Counted from the first letter of the stretch, positions 1 through 6,276 are shown. The stretch is DNA of 6,681 bases from CAZGWJ01 sp964529445 (GCA_964529445.1 CAZGWJ010000120.1:1-6681), one strand, 5' to 3'. Notes: generated by a model not told the origin, from the sequence alone. Program-made: numbers and translations.

Positions 1-818
1 TGGCGGCCCTGCCGGGTGTTCCCTTCGAGATGAAACCGATGTTCGAAGCGGTGGTGAGGCCCCACTTGAAGTCCCTCCGCCCGGACGGCCGGGTCGTCAA
101 GTCGAGGGTGTATCGCACGACCGGCATGCCGGAATCCCACCTGAACGAGGTCATCCGGGACGTTTTCGAGGGGTCAACGAACCCCGCGGTGGCCGTCACG
201 GCCCATCCGGAGGGGGTTGACATCCGCTTGACCGCCCGGGGCGAGGATGAGGCCAAGGCCGACCAGCTCCTGGAAACCCTGGGGAAGACCGTGATGACCC
301 GTCTTCCGAACCACGTATACGGCCTGAACGACGACGGCATGGAAGCCATCGTGGGCCGCCTCCTGAAGATGAGGAACCTGACCCTGGCCACGGCCGAGTC
401 CTGCACGGGCGGCCTCATCGCCCGCCGGATCACGAGCGTGCCCGGGAGCTCGGTGTATTTCCTCCGGGGCTATGTGACCTACTCCGACGCCTCCAAGACC
501 GACCTTCTCCAGGTGGAGGAAACGTTGTTGCGGTCGAGGGGTGCCGTGAGCGCCGAGGTGGCCAAGGTGATGGCCCTCCATTGCCGCGTGAATGCCGGGA
601 CGAGTCTGGGTCTCGCCACCACGGGGATCGCGGGTCCCGGGGGTGGTTCGGCGTCGAAGCCGGTGGGCCTGGTTTTCACGGCTCTTGCGGACGAGTCGGG
701 TGTGCAGGTTTTCGAGCAGAGATTCTCCGGCGACCGGGATGCCGTCCAGCGAAAGACCGCCCAGGCCGCCTTGGAGCTGTTGAGGCGCTACTGCCTGAGC
801 CTGCCCCTGGCGGATTAG
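1..818 (+). CDS. cinA: CinA-family protein (NMN amidohydrolase / competence-damage-inducible), 5' end cut by window
   Basis: The open frame enters from the left edge (first whole codon at base 3) and ends at TAG 816-818, so the ATG at 30 is internal. The first visible residues, AALPGVPFEMKPMFE, match the end of the N-terminal molybdopterin-binding-like domain of CinA. A linker domain follows. The C-terminal domain shows AESCTGG (393-413), a PGSSVYF..GYVTYS..SK stretch, GAVSAEVA, and TGIAGPGGG (621-647) followed by KPVG, the signature of the nicotinamide-nucleotide amidohydrolase domain. Family knowledge: this domain deamidates NMN to NaMN in cytosolic pyridine-nucleotide recycling, and the serine of AESCTGG lies in the active site. 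About 271 residues are visible of a usual 400-420. thpR follows 72 bases downstream, an order seen in several phyla as cinA-thpR-recA; recA is not next here. Confidence 0.96.
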   Translation, partial: AALPGVPFEMKPMFEAVVRPHLKSLRPDGRVVKSRVYRTTGMPESHLNEVIRDVFEGSTNPAVAVTAHPEGVDIRLTARGEDEAKADQLLETLGKTVMTRLPNHVYGLNDDGMEAIVGRLLKMRNLTLATAESCTGGLIARRITSVPGSSVYFLRGYVTYSDASKTDLLQVEETLLRSRGAVSAEVAKVMALHCRVNAGTSLGLATTGIAGPGGGSASKPVGLVFTALADESGVQVFEQRFSGDRDAVQRKTAQAALELLRRYCLSLPLAD

Positions 819-890
819 CAGGATATCGGAAGGGTCTCCCAAACCGGGGCCTATTTCATTGCTTGTGCGAATCGTCCCGGAGGGGATCGA

Positions 891-1460
891 ATGAGACTGT
901 TCGCGGGGATTCCGATCCCTCCCGAACTGCGTCACCGGGTCGCGCAGATCCTGGGCAAGTGCGCCCGTTCGGGAGCCGATGTCCGCTGGGTGCGGCCCGC
1001 GAACCTCCATCTCACGGTCCGGTTCCTCGGTGAGGTGGGGGAAGAGGCGCTGGAGCGCCTGAAACAGTCCCTCGACCGGGCCGCCCGGGAGAGCGGGCCC
1101 TTCACCCTGGAACTGGGCGGCTATGGGGCCTTCCCGAAGATCGAGCGCCCGCGGGTTCTCTTCGTGCCCGTTCGAAGGGGGACGGAGGACTTGATCCGGC
1201 TGGCCGGGGCCGTCGACCGGGCCTTGCGTGAAACGGGGTTCCAGGACCGGGAAGAGGCATTCCAACCCCACCTCACACTGGGCCGCGTCCGGTCCCGCCG
1301 GCCCACGGATGACGCCGTGAGGGAACTGCACCAGGTGGCACCCGAATCCCTGGGACGGATGAAAGTCGGATCCCTCGCCCTCTTCGAGAGCGTGCTGTCC
1401 GGGAAGGCGGCCGAGTACCGGGTGCTGGAGGAGTTCATCCTGGGGGAGGACCTGTTATAA
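891..1460 (+). CDS. thpR: RNA 2',3'-cyclic phosphodiesterase (LigT/2H family)
   Basis: The 189-residue product belongs to the 2H phosphoesterase family, whose members hydrolyse 2',3'-cyclic phosphodiester RNA ends in the cytosol. It begins MRLFAGIPIPPEL, the usual family opening. Both catalytic HxT motifs are present: H40-L-T42 within NLHLTVRFLGEV, and H127-L-T129 within FQPHLTLGRV. The central RVLFVPV strand and the length (family about 175-190) fit a complete enzyme. The ATG is preceded by GGAGGGG at 879-885 with good spacing. It lies 72 bases after cinA and 37 bases before the next gene, all in the same direction, with no terminator between them. The cellular RNA substrate is not shown by the sequence; members have been noted for RNA-ligase activity in vitro. 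Confidence 0.95.
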   Translation: MRLFAGIPIPPELRHRVAQILGKCARSGADVRWVRPANLHLTVRFLGEVGEEALERLKQSLDRAARESGPFTLELGGYGAFPKIERPRVLFVPVRRGTEDLIRLAGAVDRALRETGFQDREEAFQPHLTLGRVRSRRPTDDAVRELHQVAPESLGRMKVGSLALFESVLSGKAAEYRVLEEFILGEDLL

Positions 1461-1497
1461 TCCCGCCCGTCAAGTCGGACAACGGGGTGGAGGGGCC

Positions 1498-1992
1498 ATG
1501 TCAACGGAAGGGAAGGGAACCGGGGCTTTCGATCCGGACCAGGAGGGTTGGGAGGACCAGCTGGAGATGCTGGAGAACGCCCAGCGGCTTTTCGTGGAGC
1601 GGAACTTCAAGTGGCTTATCGACCATGTGACGACGTATTTCCCGGAGGACACGCTGGCCGTCGAGGACATGGTGACCGACGTGCATTTCATCCACACCGT
1701 GGCCGAAGCCGGAAAACCCGTCGGTGTGCTGGTGTACCGTTTCCGCAAGGCGCGCGACCGTGCTGCCGCCTACGGGGAACTGGCCCGGGAGATGGCGACG
1801 GAACTGGGCGTTCCGGAAGTGCTGTTCGTGGACACCGAGACTTCCCGTTTTGCGGCGCCGGCCGCCCTGCCGGAGGATGCCGTTTTCGTCGAGTTGCCGG
1901 AGGAAGCCCTGGCGGGCCGGATCCGGGAGTTGAGGGAGGAGTTGCGCCGGCGGGCCAGGACGAGGGCCCTTCGGGACAGTCTTTCGCAGTGA
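1498..1992 (+). CDS. Unrecognised acidic soluble protein, 164 aa
   Basis: I do not recognise this family. The start is supported by GGAGGGG at 1489-1495, just ahead of ATG 1498. The product has no signal peptide or membrane segment, so it is probably cytosolic. Residues 17-60 are acidic and rich in aromatics (WEDQLEMLENAQRLF...FKWLIDHV). Residues 61-82 include HFIHTVAEAGKPVGVLVYRF, which looks like a compact beta-turn-beta segment. Residues 95-112 (LAREMATELGVPEVLFVDTE) suggest helix then strand. Residues 137-160 are a highly charged Arg/Glu helix, possibly a coiled coil or nucleic-acid contact. Its codon use and GC match its neighbours, and it sits 37 bases after thpR and 25 before the next gene, so a real gene in the same operon is likely. 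No function can be assigned. Confidence 0.8.
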   Translation: MSTEGKGTGAFDPDQEGWEDQLEMLENAQRLFVERNFKWLIDHVTTYFPEDTLAVEDMVTDVHFIHTVAEAGKPVGVLVYRFRKARDRAAAYGELAREMATELGVPEVLFVDTETSRFAAPAALPEDAVFVELPEEALAGRIRELREELRRRARTRALRDSLSQ

Positions 1993-2017
1993 ACCGAACG
2001 ATCAAGGAGTCATCGAG

Positions 2018-2497
2018 ATGAGGAACATCGCAAGGTTGTTGCTGGTCCTGGCGCTGGTCGCGGCGGCTTCGCCGACCCTGGCCCGCGGGAAGGCGGGATC
2101 CCCCATCGTGAAGGGGGGCAATTTCGGATTGGGCCTCATCATCGGCGGGCCCGGCGATTGGGGTGCCACCGGCAAGGTGTGGCTTTCCCGGGCCACGGCT
2201 TTCCAGGCGGTGCTCAACCTGGACGATGCGCTCATCCTCCAGGGGGATTTCCTCTGGCACCACTACGACATCATCCAGCCCAGCCGCGGCGCCTGGCCTA
2301 TCTACCTGGGCATCGGCGGAGCCATCCTGGCCGAGGGCGATGGTGGCGTGGCCGTCCGGGGCCCGGTGGGGATGGATTACATCTTCGACGACGTTCCCGT
2401 GGACCTCTTCGTGGAACTGGCGCCTTACCTTTGGTTCTTCGACGGGGACACCGACCTGAGACTGCGCGCCGGCATCGGCGCCCGGTACTTCTTCTAG
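2018..2497 (+). CDS. Small secreted outer-membrane beta-barrel-like protein, 159 aa
   Basis: The N-terminus is a clear Sec signal peptide: MRNIAR, a hydrophobic core LLLVLALVAAA, and a likely signal peptidase I site after residue 22 (TLA|R). The mature part alternates hydrophobic and polar residues in strand-sized blocks joined by glycine-rich turns (FGLGLIIGGPGDWG, GKVWLSRATAF, YLGIGGAIL, MDYIF, VDLFVELAPYLWFF, RAGIGARYFF). It ends in Phe-Phe, the C-terminal aromatic signature that the BAM complex reads in outer-membrane proteins. After cleavage about 137 residues remain, enough for an eight-stranded barrel. It resembles small porin-like outer-membrane proteins of unknown role that share the KGGNFGLGLIIGGP-type opening. 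AAGGAG at 2004-2009 lies eight bases before the ATG. It is co-directional with the gene before (25 bases) and after (20 bases). The specific role is unknown. Confidence 0.82.
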   Translation: MRNIARLLLVLALVAAASPTLARGKAGSPIVKGGNFGLGLIIGGPGDWGATGKVWLSRATAFQAVLNLDDALILQGDFLWHHYDIIQPSRGAWPIYLGIGGAILAEGDGGVAVRGPVGMDYIFDDVPVDLFVELAPYLWFFDGDTDLRLRAGIGARYFF

Positions 2498-2517
2498 CGA
2501 TCCGTCCCCTGGACCGC

Positions 2518-3642
2518 ATGAACCCGACCGCCCGGATGATGTACGCATCGCCGGAGGGCGATGCGGACGTCCTCTATGCGACGCGTTTTCCCGCGCCGGA
2601 CCCGGTGCTTTGGTTCCGGGTGCGCGGCCGGGACCACCTCCTGCTCTCCGACCTCGAATACGGTCGCGGGTTGAGGGTGTCCCGCGTCGACCGGGTCCAC
2701 CGTTTCAGCGAGTGGGGCCGCCGCGCGGGCGTCGCGGGACCCCTTTCGATCGCGGAGGGGTCGGCGCTGTTCCTGAAGTCGCACGGGGTGCGACGGGTCG
2801 AGGTTCCCGCCTCCTTCCCGCTGATCCTTGCGCGGAACCTTTCCCAAAAAGGTATCCGGGTCGATCCCGTTCCCGATCCCTTTTTCCCGGAACGTTCCCG
2901 CAAGCGGCCCTTCGAGGTGGCGGCCATCCGCCGCGCCCTCCGTGCCACCGAGGCCGCGATCCGCAGGGTCGAGGACGTCTTGCGGCGATCCCGCGTCCGG
3001 AACGGAGTCCTTCGGGACGGGGGTCGGCTTGTGACCAGCGAATCCCTGCGGGCCCTCCTGAAGGTGACCCTGGCGGCCCAGGGTTTGACGGCCCGGCATA
3101 CCATCACGGCTTGCGGGCGAGACGCCTGCGACCCCCATTCGCAGGGGCACGGACCGGTTCGATCGGGCCAGGCGATCGTCCTGGATGTCTTTCCCCGGAG
3201 CGACGCCGACGGTTATTGGGCCGATATCACCCGCACTTTCGTGAAGGGGCGACCGACTCCGGCCCTGGTGAGGCAATACGAGGCCGTGAGGGCGGCCCAG
3301 GAGGCGGCCCTGGGCCGCCTGAGGGCTGGACGCTTGGCCTGTGACGTGCATCAGGCCGCCGTGGAGGCCTTCGAGTCGCGCGGGTTCTTCAACTCGACGG
3401 TTCGGGGCGCTCCCCGGGGCTTCATCCACGGCTTGGGTCACGGGGTGGGTCTCGAGATCCACGAAGCTCCGCGCCTCAACGCCTCCTCGAAGCACCGCAT
3501 GGCGGCCGGGGAAGTGGTGACGATTGAGCCGGGATTCTATGATCCGGGCGTCGGCGGCGTGCGCCTGGAAGATATGGTGCTGGTCACGGCCAAGGGCTGC
3601 GAGAACCTGACGAGGTATCCCAAGCGATTCGTCATTCCTTGA
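2518..3642 (+). CDS. M24-family Xaa-Pro peptidase (aminopeptidase P / prolidase type), 374 aa
   Basis: This is a dinuclear metallopeptidase of the pita-bread fold, which cleaves peptides at Xaa-Pro bonds. All five expected metal ligands are visible, numbered from ATG 2518: D223 (VLDVFPRS), D236 (YWADITRTF), H308 (HGLGHGVGLEIHE), E337 (TIEPGFYDPG) and E351 (RLEDMVLV). H207 and H315 sit where the family has its substrate and proton-shuttling histidines. Residues 1 to about 125 form a creatinase-like N-terminal domain, and about 133-367 the catalytic domain. There is no signal peptide, so it is cytosolic. The frame stays open upstream to 2158, but that part lies inside the previous gene; ATG 2518, 20 bases after that gene's stop, gives a normal length. 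No strong ribosome binding site is seen, so translational coupling to the previous gene is likely; ATG 2536 or 2539 are alternatives. Aminopeptidase versus dipeptidase cannot be settled here. Confidence 0.93.
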   Translation: MNPTARMMYASPEGDADVLYATRFPAPDPVLWFRVRGRDHLLLSDLEYGRGLRVSRVDRVHRFSEWGRRAGVAGPLSIAEGSALFLKSHGVRRVEVPASFPLILARNLSQKGIRVDPVPDPFFPERSRKRPFEVAAIRRALRATEAAIRRVEDVLRRSRVRNGVLRDGGRLVTSESLRALLKVTLAAQGLTARHTITACGRDACDPHSQGHGPVRSGQAIVLDVFPRSDADGYWADITRTFVKGRPTPALVRQYEAVRAAQEAALGRLRAGRLACDVHQAAVEAFESRGFFNSTVRGAPRGFIHGLGHGVGLEIHEAPRLNASSKHRMAAGEVVTIEPGFYDPGVGGVRLEDMVLVTAKGCENLTRYPKRFVIP

Positions 3643-3645
3643 CGA

Positions 3646-3699
3646 GGGAACCGGCCGGGTCTTCAGGGCGGGGCTGGGCGACCGGAATGACCGGTTCCC
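3646..3699. terminator. Inverted repeat after the end of the rightward operon
   Basis: A perfect 9-base inverted repeat, GGGAACCGG (3646-3654) and CCGGTTCCC (3691-3699), starts four bases after the M24 peptidase stop codon. The 36-base loop is G-rich, and no T-run follows. It could stabilise the transcript's 3' end or aid termination, but it is not a canonical intrinsic terminator. The 3' arm also contains ACCGG repeated 10 bases apart (3681-3685 and 3690-3694). Confidence 0.35.
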
Positions 3700-3729
3700 G
3701 TTATATCGGTGCACTACGGTCCAAGACGT

Positions 3730-3767
3730 TTCAAAGAATGGATGTTACGATCTTAAAATCGTGTTTT
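3730..3767 (+). promoter_or_regulatory. Possible promoter ahead of the multi-hairpin element (or weak terminator)
   Basis: TTCAAA (3730-3735) and TAAAAT (3754-3759), spaced 18 bases, resemble a sigma-70 promoter and would start a transcript about 35 bases before the hairpin element at 3800. The same bases can be read differently: ACGAT cttaaa ATCGT (3747-3762) followed by GTTTTA would be a weak intrinsic terminator for the upstream operon. The local sequence is clearly AT-richer than the genes. Neither reading is secure. Confidence 0.25.
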
Positions 3768-3799
3768 AGACAGGCTTGGATACTGAACGTCAGAAAAGC

Positions 3800-4006
3800 C
3801 CCCTCTCCCTTTGCACTGGCCCTAAAGGGGCCAGTGCGAACAACCCTCGGACATGAACTTGTGGTTCCTGTCCGGTTCGTCCCTCTCCCGTGTGTGCATC
3901 CTCCGAACGGGGTGCTGGCGGGAGAGGCCTGTCATGAAGCGTGCTTCGCTCTGCTTCATGGGCAAGCATTCGAGCGGGATTTTCGCCATGAATGCTGGGT
4001 GAGGGG
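3800..4006 (+). ncRNA. Candidate structured RNA or dispersed palindromic element: five hairpins inside a closing stem
   Basis: Six stems are visible in 207 bases. P1, the closing stem, pairs 3800-3809 with 3997-4006 (10 pairs, one T-T mismatch). P2 pairs 3813-3822 with 3828-3837 (GCACTGGCCC, loop TAAAG; extendable to 13 pairs with one wobble). P3 pairs 3848-3858 with 3864-3874 (11 positions, one mismatch, 5-base loop). P4 pairs 3882-3890 with 3919-3927 (CCTCTCCCG, perfect) and contains an inner stem 3896-3901/3910-3915. P5 pairs 3933-3940 with 3953-3960 (CATGAAGC, perfect). P6 pairs 3965-3971 with 3990-3996 (AGCATTC, perfect) and abuts P1. Three wobbles (3812/3838, 3899/3912, 3932/3961) are G-U only if the plus strand is the RNA. 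No coding pattern is convincing in any frame. It lies between convergent genes, a usual site for REP-like dispersed repeats, so a DNA repeat is an equal alternative. I recognise no known RNA class (not RNase P, tmRNA, SRP or 6S). Confidence 0.5.
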
Positions 4007-4058
4007 ATAGTTGGGTAGTGAACTTTGCGGTTATCTTGGACAAGACGGATATCGGTTC

Positions 4059-4190
4059 TCAGAACAATACGTAGGACAGGACCAGCAGGACCCCCCCGAC
4101 GATCATCATGCCGGGGTTCATGGTCTTTTTCCCCCTCAAGAGGAAGAAGAGCCCGAGCGTTCCCAGGACGAGTGATAGAACGAGGCTCAT
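4059..4190 (-). CDS. Small two-helix membrane protein, 43 aa
   Basis: This short leftward frame runs from ATG 4190-4188 to TGA 4061-4059. The protein is two hydrophobic segments, residues 3-18 (LVLSLVLGTLGLFFLL) and 28-43 (MMIVGGVLLVLSYVLF), joined by a positively charged hairpin, RGKKTMNPG. By the positive-inside rule the loop would face the cytoplasm with both ends outside. AAAGG lies about six bases before the ATG on the minus strand, a plausible ribosome binding site. It starts 39 bases after the stop of the duplicated PBP tail (4230), so before that duplication it would have followed the PBP gene directly in one operon. Small two-helix proteins of this look occur in many bacteria without assigned function. 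The short length makes chance an alternative, but the hydrophobicity pattern, ribosome site and position argue for a gene. Confidence 0.65.
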   Translation of the reverse strand: MSLVLSLVLGTLGLFFLLRGKKTMNPGMMIVGGVLLVLSYVLF

Positions 4191-4229
4191 CCGATACCTT
4201 TCGATCTCTTGATGCCCGTACTCCAGGGC

Positions 4230-4313
4230 CTACTTGCTGGGCTTGATCTCCAGCCAGTCCGTACTTTCCTTGATTCCCAGCAGGATCTTCTGCGCGATGG
4301 GTGCCGCGATGTC
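4230..4313 (-). pseudogene. Duplicated 3' end of the PBP gene (28 codons including stop)
   Basis: These 84 bases match 4444-4527, the 3' end of the PBP gene, at 80 of 84 positions (offset 214). Read leftward they encode DIAAPIAQKILLGI through EIKPSK and TAG, identical to PBP residues 584-610. The four differences (4233, 4236, 4263, 4275) all fall at third codon positions and are synonymous (Lys, Ser, Ser, Gly). The match begins exactly at the stop codon and ends exactly at the Asp584 codon. It has no gene body: the sequence upstream in its frame (4314-4443) is unrelated to PBP. It is best called a detached gene tail. It sits where the native PBP end should be relative to the small membrane gene downstream. 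Confidence 0.9.
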
Positions 4314-4443
4314 GGACGGCGCCGAGGCCACCAGCCGAGGCGCGAGTATCGTCCGCGCAGGTTCCCGGGCCGTCCGTGCGACCGTCAGGGAGCAGGAGGT
4401 AAAGACGGAACCGGGAACCTGCGCCTTCCCTGTGGGAAGGCGT
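4314..4443. repeat. Palindrome-rich 130-base insert between two copies of the PBP tail
   Basis: This segment separates the 84-base direct repeats. It holds a perfect 14-base inverted repeat, GCGCAGGTTCCCGG at 4355-4368 and its complement at 4411-4424. A nested CCGTC (4370-4374) / GACGG (4404-4408) pair extends this hairpin inwards. The left part has GCCGAGGC twice (4321-4328, 4334-4341) and a GCGCC/GGCGC pair (4319-4323, 4339-4343). No gene is evident. The stretch around 4379-4393 (CGACCGTCAGGGAGC) reminds me of palindromic repeats scattered through acidobacterial and planctomycete genomes; that is recollection, not a search result. It could be a REP-like or MITE-like element or the remnant of a larger insertion. 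Confidence 0.6.
4421..4442 (-). terminator. Hairpin directly after the PBP stop codon
   Basis: CGCCTTCCC (4422-4430) and GGGAAGGCG (4434-4442) form a perfect 9-pair stem with a TGT loop, extended by a G-T wobble (4421/4443). On the PBP transcript it begins one or two bases after the TAG at 4446-4444. No T-run follows on the minus strand, so it is a weak candidate for termination or 3'-end protection. Its bases 4421-4424 are shared with the 14-base inverted repeat of the insert, so the two structures exclude each other in part. Confidence 0.4.
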
Positions 4444-6276
4444 CTATTTACTGGGCTTGATCTCCAGCCAGTCCGTGCTTTCCTTGATGCCCAGCAGGAT
4501 CTTCTGCGCGATGGGTGCCGCGATGTCCTTCCCGCTCCCCCCGTGCTCGGCCAGGACGGCCATGGCGATACGCGGGTTCTCCACGGGCGCGAAACAGATG
4601 AACCAGGCGTGGAAGTTGGGGTTCCGGCTCCCCGAGGTCCCGGTCTTCCCGGCCGTCTTGAGGCCCGGCACGCGGGCCTTGACGCCGATGCCCCGCTCCA
4701 CGTCGTTGAGCATGGTGGTGGTCAGGTAGCGGGCGGTCTGGCGGCTGATGGACTTCTTCAATACGGTGGGCTTGGTCTCCTCGAGGGATTTCCCGTTGAT
4801 GGTGGTGAGCTTCAGGGTCAGGAAGGGGGACATGAGGACGCCGTCGTTGGCGATGACGGCGGCGATCATCGCCCCGCCGAGGGGCGTGATCAGGAAGTCC
4901 TTGCCCAGGCCGGTCGAGGTCTCGGCCAGTTCGTAGCGGGACAGTCCCAGTTTGGGGCTGGTGCTCTGGACGACGGGGATCGGGAGGGTCCGGATGGCGG
5001 TGTTGAACCCGAACCGATTGTTGAATTCGAGGAGCGTCTCGGTCCCGAGCGCCTCGCCCAGGCGGGCGTAGGCCACGTTGCAGGAACGGTCGAAAGCGTC
5101 GTCGAGACTGCGGATGGTCTTGTGCCTCTGCCAGCACATGAAATGCCGGCCCTCGATGAACAGGTTCCCGCGGCATTGGAGGGGGAAGATCCTGTCGAAG
5201 TCGAGGTTCTTCTCCACGGCGGCCGCCGAGGTGATGATCTTGATGATGGAGCCCGGTTCGTAGAGGGACTCGAAGGCGCGGTTCTTCAAGGGGCGGTTAG
5301 GGTTCGAAACGTAATCCCACCATCCCTTGCGGATGTTCTCCGGCGTGAACGTCGGCTGGGACACGCAGGCGAGGATCTCGCCCGTACGGGGATCGAGGAC
5401 CACGACGGAACCCTTGTGCCAGCCCATGGCCTTGCTGACGATGCGCTGGACGCGGGCGTCGAGGGTCAGGTACAGCTTGTTGCCCGGGAAGTAGGAACGG
5501 TAGACCTTCTCGAGTCCCGTGGAGCCCCGGTTGGTCTTGGGGTCGGTCGTTTCATCCACGTATCCGATGAGATGCGCGAACTCCTTCCCCTGGGGATATC
5601 CCTTCTCGCCGTTCTTGGTCCATTCCAGGGCCAGGGGCTGGCCGTTGCGGTCGAAGATGTAGTACATCGATCCCCGGTCGCGTTCCTCCCGGGCCTGCTC
5701 CAGCAGGACCAGGCCGCGGCGGTTCTTGGGCTCCAGGGTCAGGGCCGTTTCGTACTCCTTCAGGCCCTTGGCCACCTGTCCCAGGGCCCGATAGGCGGTG
5801 CCGAGGGCGAGGTGCGCATCCGCGTTCTTCGGCTGGATCTCGAGGGCATGCGTCAATTCCAGTTCGGCCTCCGGGTAGCGGCCCTCGTCCAGGAAGGCCT
5901 GGCCCGTCTTGACGTGGCTGAAACGTCGGTTGTACTTGAGGTCCATCTTGGAGGCCTGGGCGTAGTACTCGCGCGTCTTCTCGAGGTTGCCGGCCTTGAG
6001 CTCGACGAGTCCCAGTCCGTCCATCGCGGTGGCGTTGCCGGGGGACCGGTCCAGGACCTTGTTGAATTCGCGGCGGGCGAGTTCCAATTCCCCCTGCTTC
6101 CAATGCTTGAGTCCCTTGAGGAGGTTGAAGCTGTTCATCAGGTAGGTCTTGACGCTGATGGCTCCGGCCGCGACGAGGATCACGAGGATGATGATGCGCA
6201 CGGAGGGGGTCTTCATCCGGCCGCGCCGCGAGGAGGCGATCGGCTTGTAGCGGGAGTAGGGGTTGATGAGGGTCAT
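4444..6276 (-). CDS. TPR-containing class B penicillin-binding protein (peptidoglycan transpeptidase), 610 aa
   Basis: The C-terminal domain (about 287-600) carries the transpeptidase motifs in order: S343-I-I-K346 (EPGSIIKI) with the acyl-enzyme serine, S398-C-N400, and K544-T-G546-T (AGKTGTSG). It would cross-link peptidoglycan in the periplasm. A basic N-terminus is followed by one membrane helix (about 27-46), about four TPR-like repeats (54-192), and a short pedestal: FDRNGQPLA (208-216), YPQGKEFAHLIGYV (227-240), STGLEKVY (252-259), TLDARVQR (271-278). The reduced pedestal recalls PbpA-type proteins. The TPR block between helix and pedestal is unusual. I chose ATG 6276 because AGAGGA lies upstream and the promoter at 6320-6349 sits between it and the ATG at 6378; ATG 6216 lacks a ribosome site. 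The last 84 bases recur downstream at 4230-4313. Its partner may be a RodA/FtsW-type polymerase, not seen here. Confidence 0.94.
   Translation of the reverse strand: MTLINPYSRYKPIASSRRGRMKTPSVRIIILVILVAAGAISVKTYLMNSFNLLKGLKHWKQGELELARREFNKVLDRSPGNATAMDGLGLVELKAGNLEKTREYYAQASKMDLKYNRRFSHVKTGQAFLDEGRYPEAELELTHALEIQPKNADAHLALGTAYRALGQVAKGLKEYETALTLEPKNRRGLVLLEQAREERDRGSMYYIFDRNGQPLALEWTKNGEKGYPQGKEFAHLIGYVDETTDPKTNRGSTGLEKVYRSYFPGNKLYLTLDARVQRIVSKAMGWHKGSVVVLDPRTGEILACVSQPTFTPENIRKGWWDYVSNPNRPLKNRAFESLYEPGSIIKIITSAAAVEKNLDFDRIFPLQCRGNLFIEGRHFMCWQRHKTIRSLDDAFDRSCNVAYARLGEALGTETLLEFNNRFGFNTAIRTLPIPVVQSTSPKLGLSRYELAETSTGLGKDFLITPLGGAMIAAVIANDGVLMSPFLTLKLTTINGKSLEETKPTVLKKSISRQTARYLTTTMLNDVERGIGVKARVPGLKTAGKTGTSGSRNPNFHAWFICFAPVENPRIAMAVLAEHGGSGKDIAAPIAQKILLGIKESTDWLEIKPSK

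Noticed and set aside
174..1331. A 385-codon open frame on the minus strand across cinA and thpR
   Set aside because: It spans two well-supported genes and the gap between them, with Pro/Gly/Arg/His-rich composition and no recognisable motif; it is an antisense shadow.
2494..3714. A 406-codon minus-strand open frame over the M24 peptidase
   Set aside because: It is antisense to a gene with all five metal ligands intact, and it shows no domain features.
3800..4006. CRISPR array or tandem repeats as an explanation of the repeated hairpins
   Set aside because: The five hairpins have different sequences and spacings; there is no repeated unit with uniform spacers.
3639..4010. A 123-codon plus-strand frame and a 73-codon minus-strand frame (3822-4043) in the convergent gap
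   Set aside because: Both are explained by the hairpin element they cross. The encoded peptides have Cys/His/Arg-rich random-looking composition and no ribosome site. I note that similar peptides may be annotated elsewhere because the element itself is repeated.
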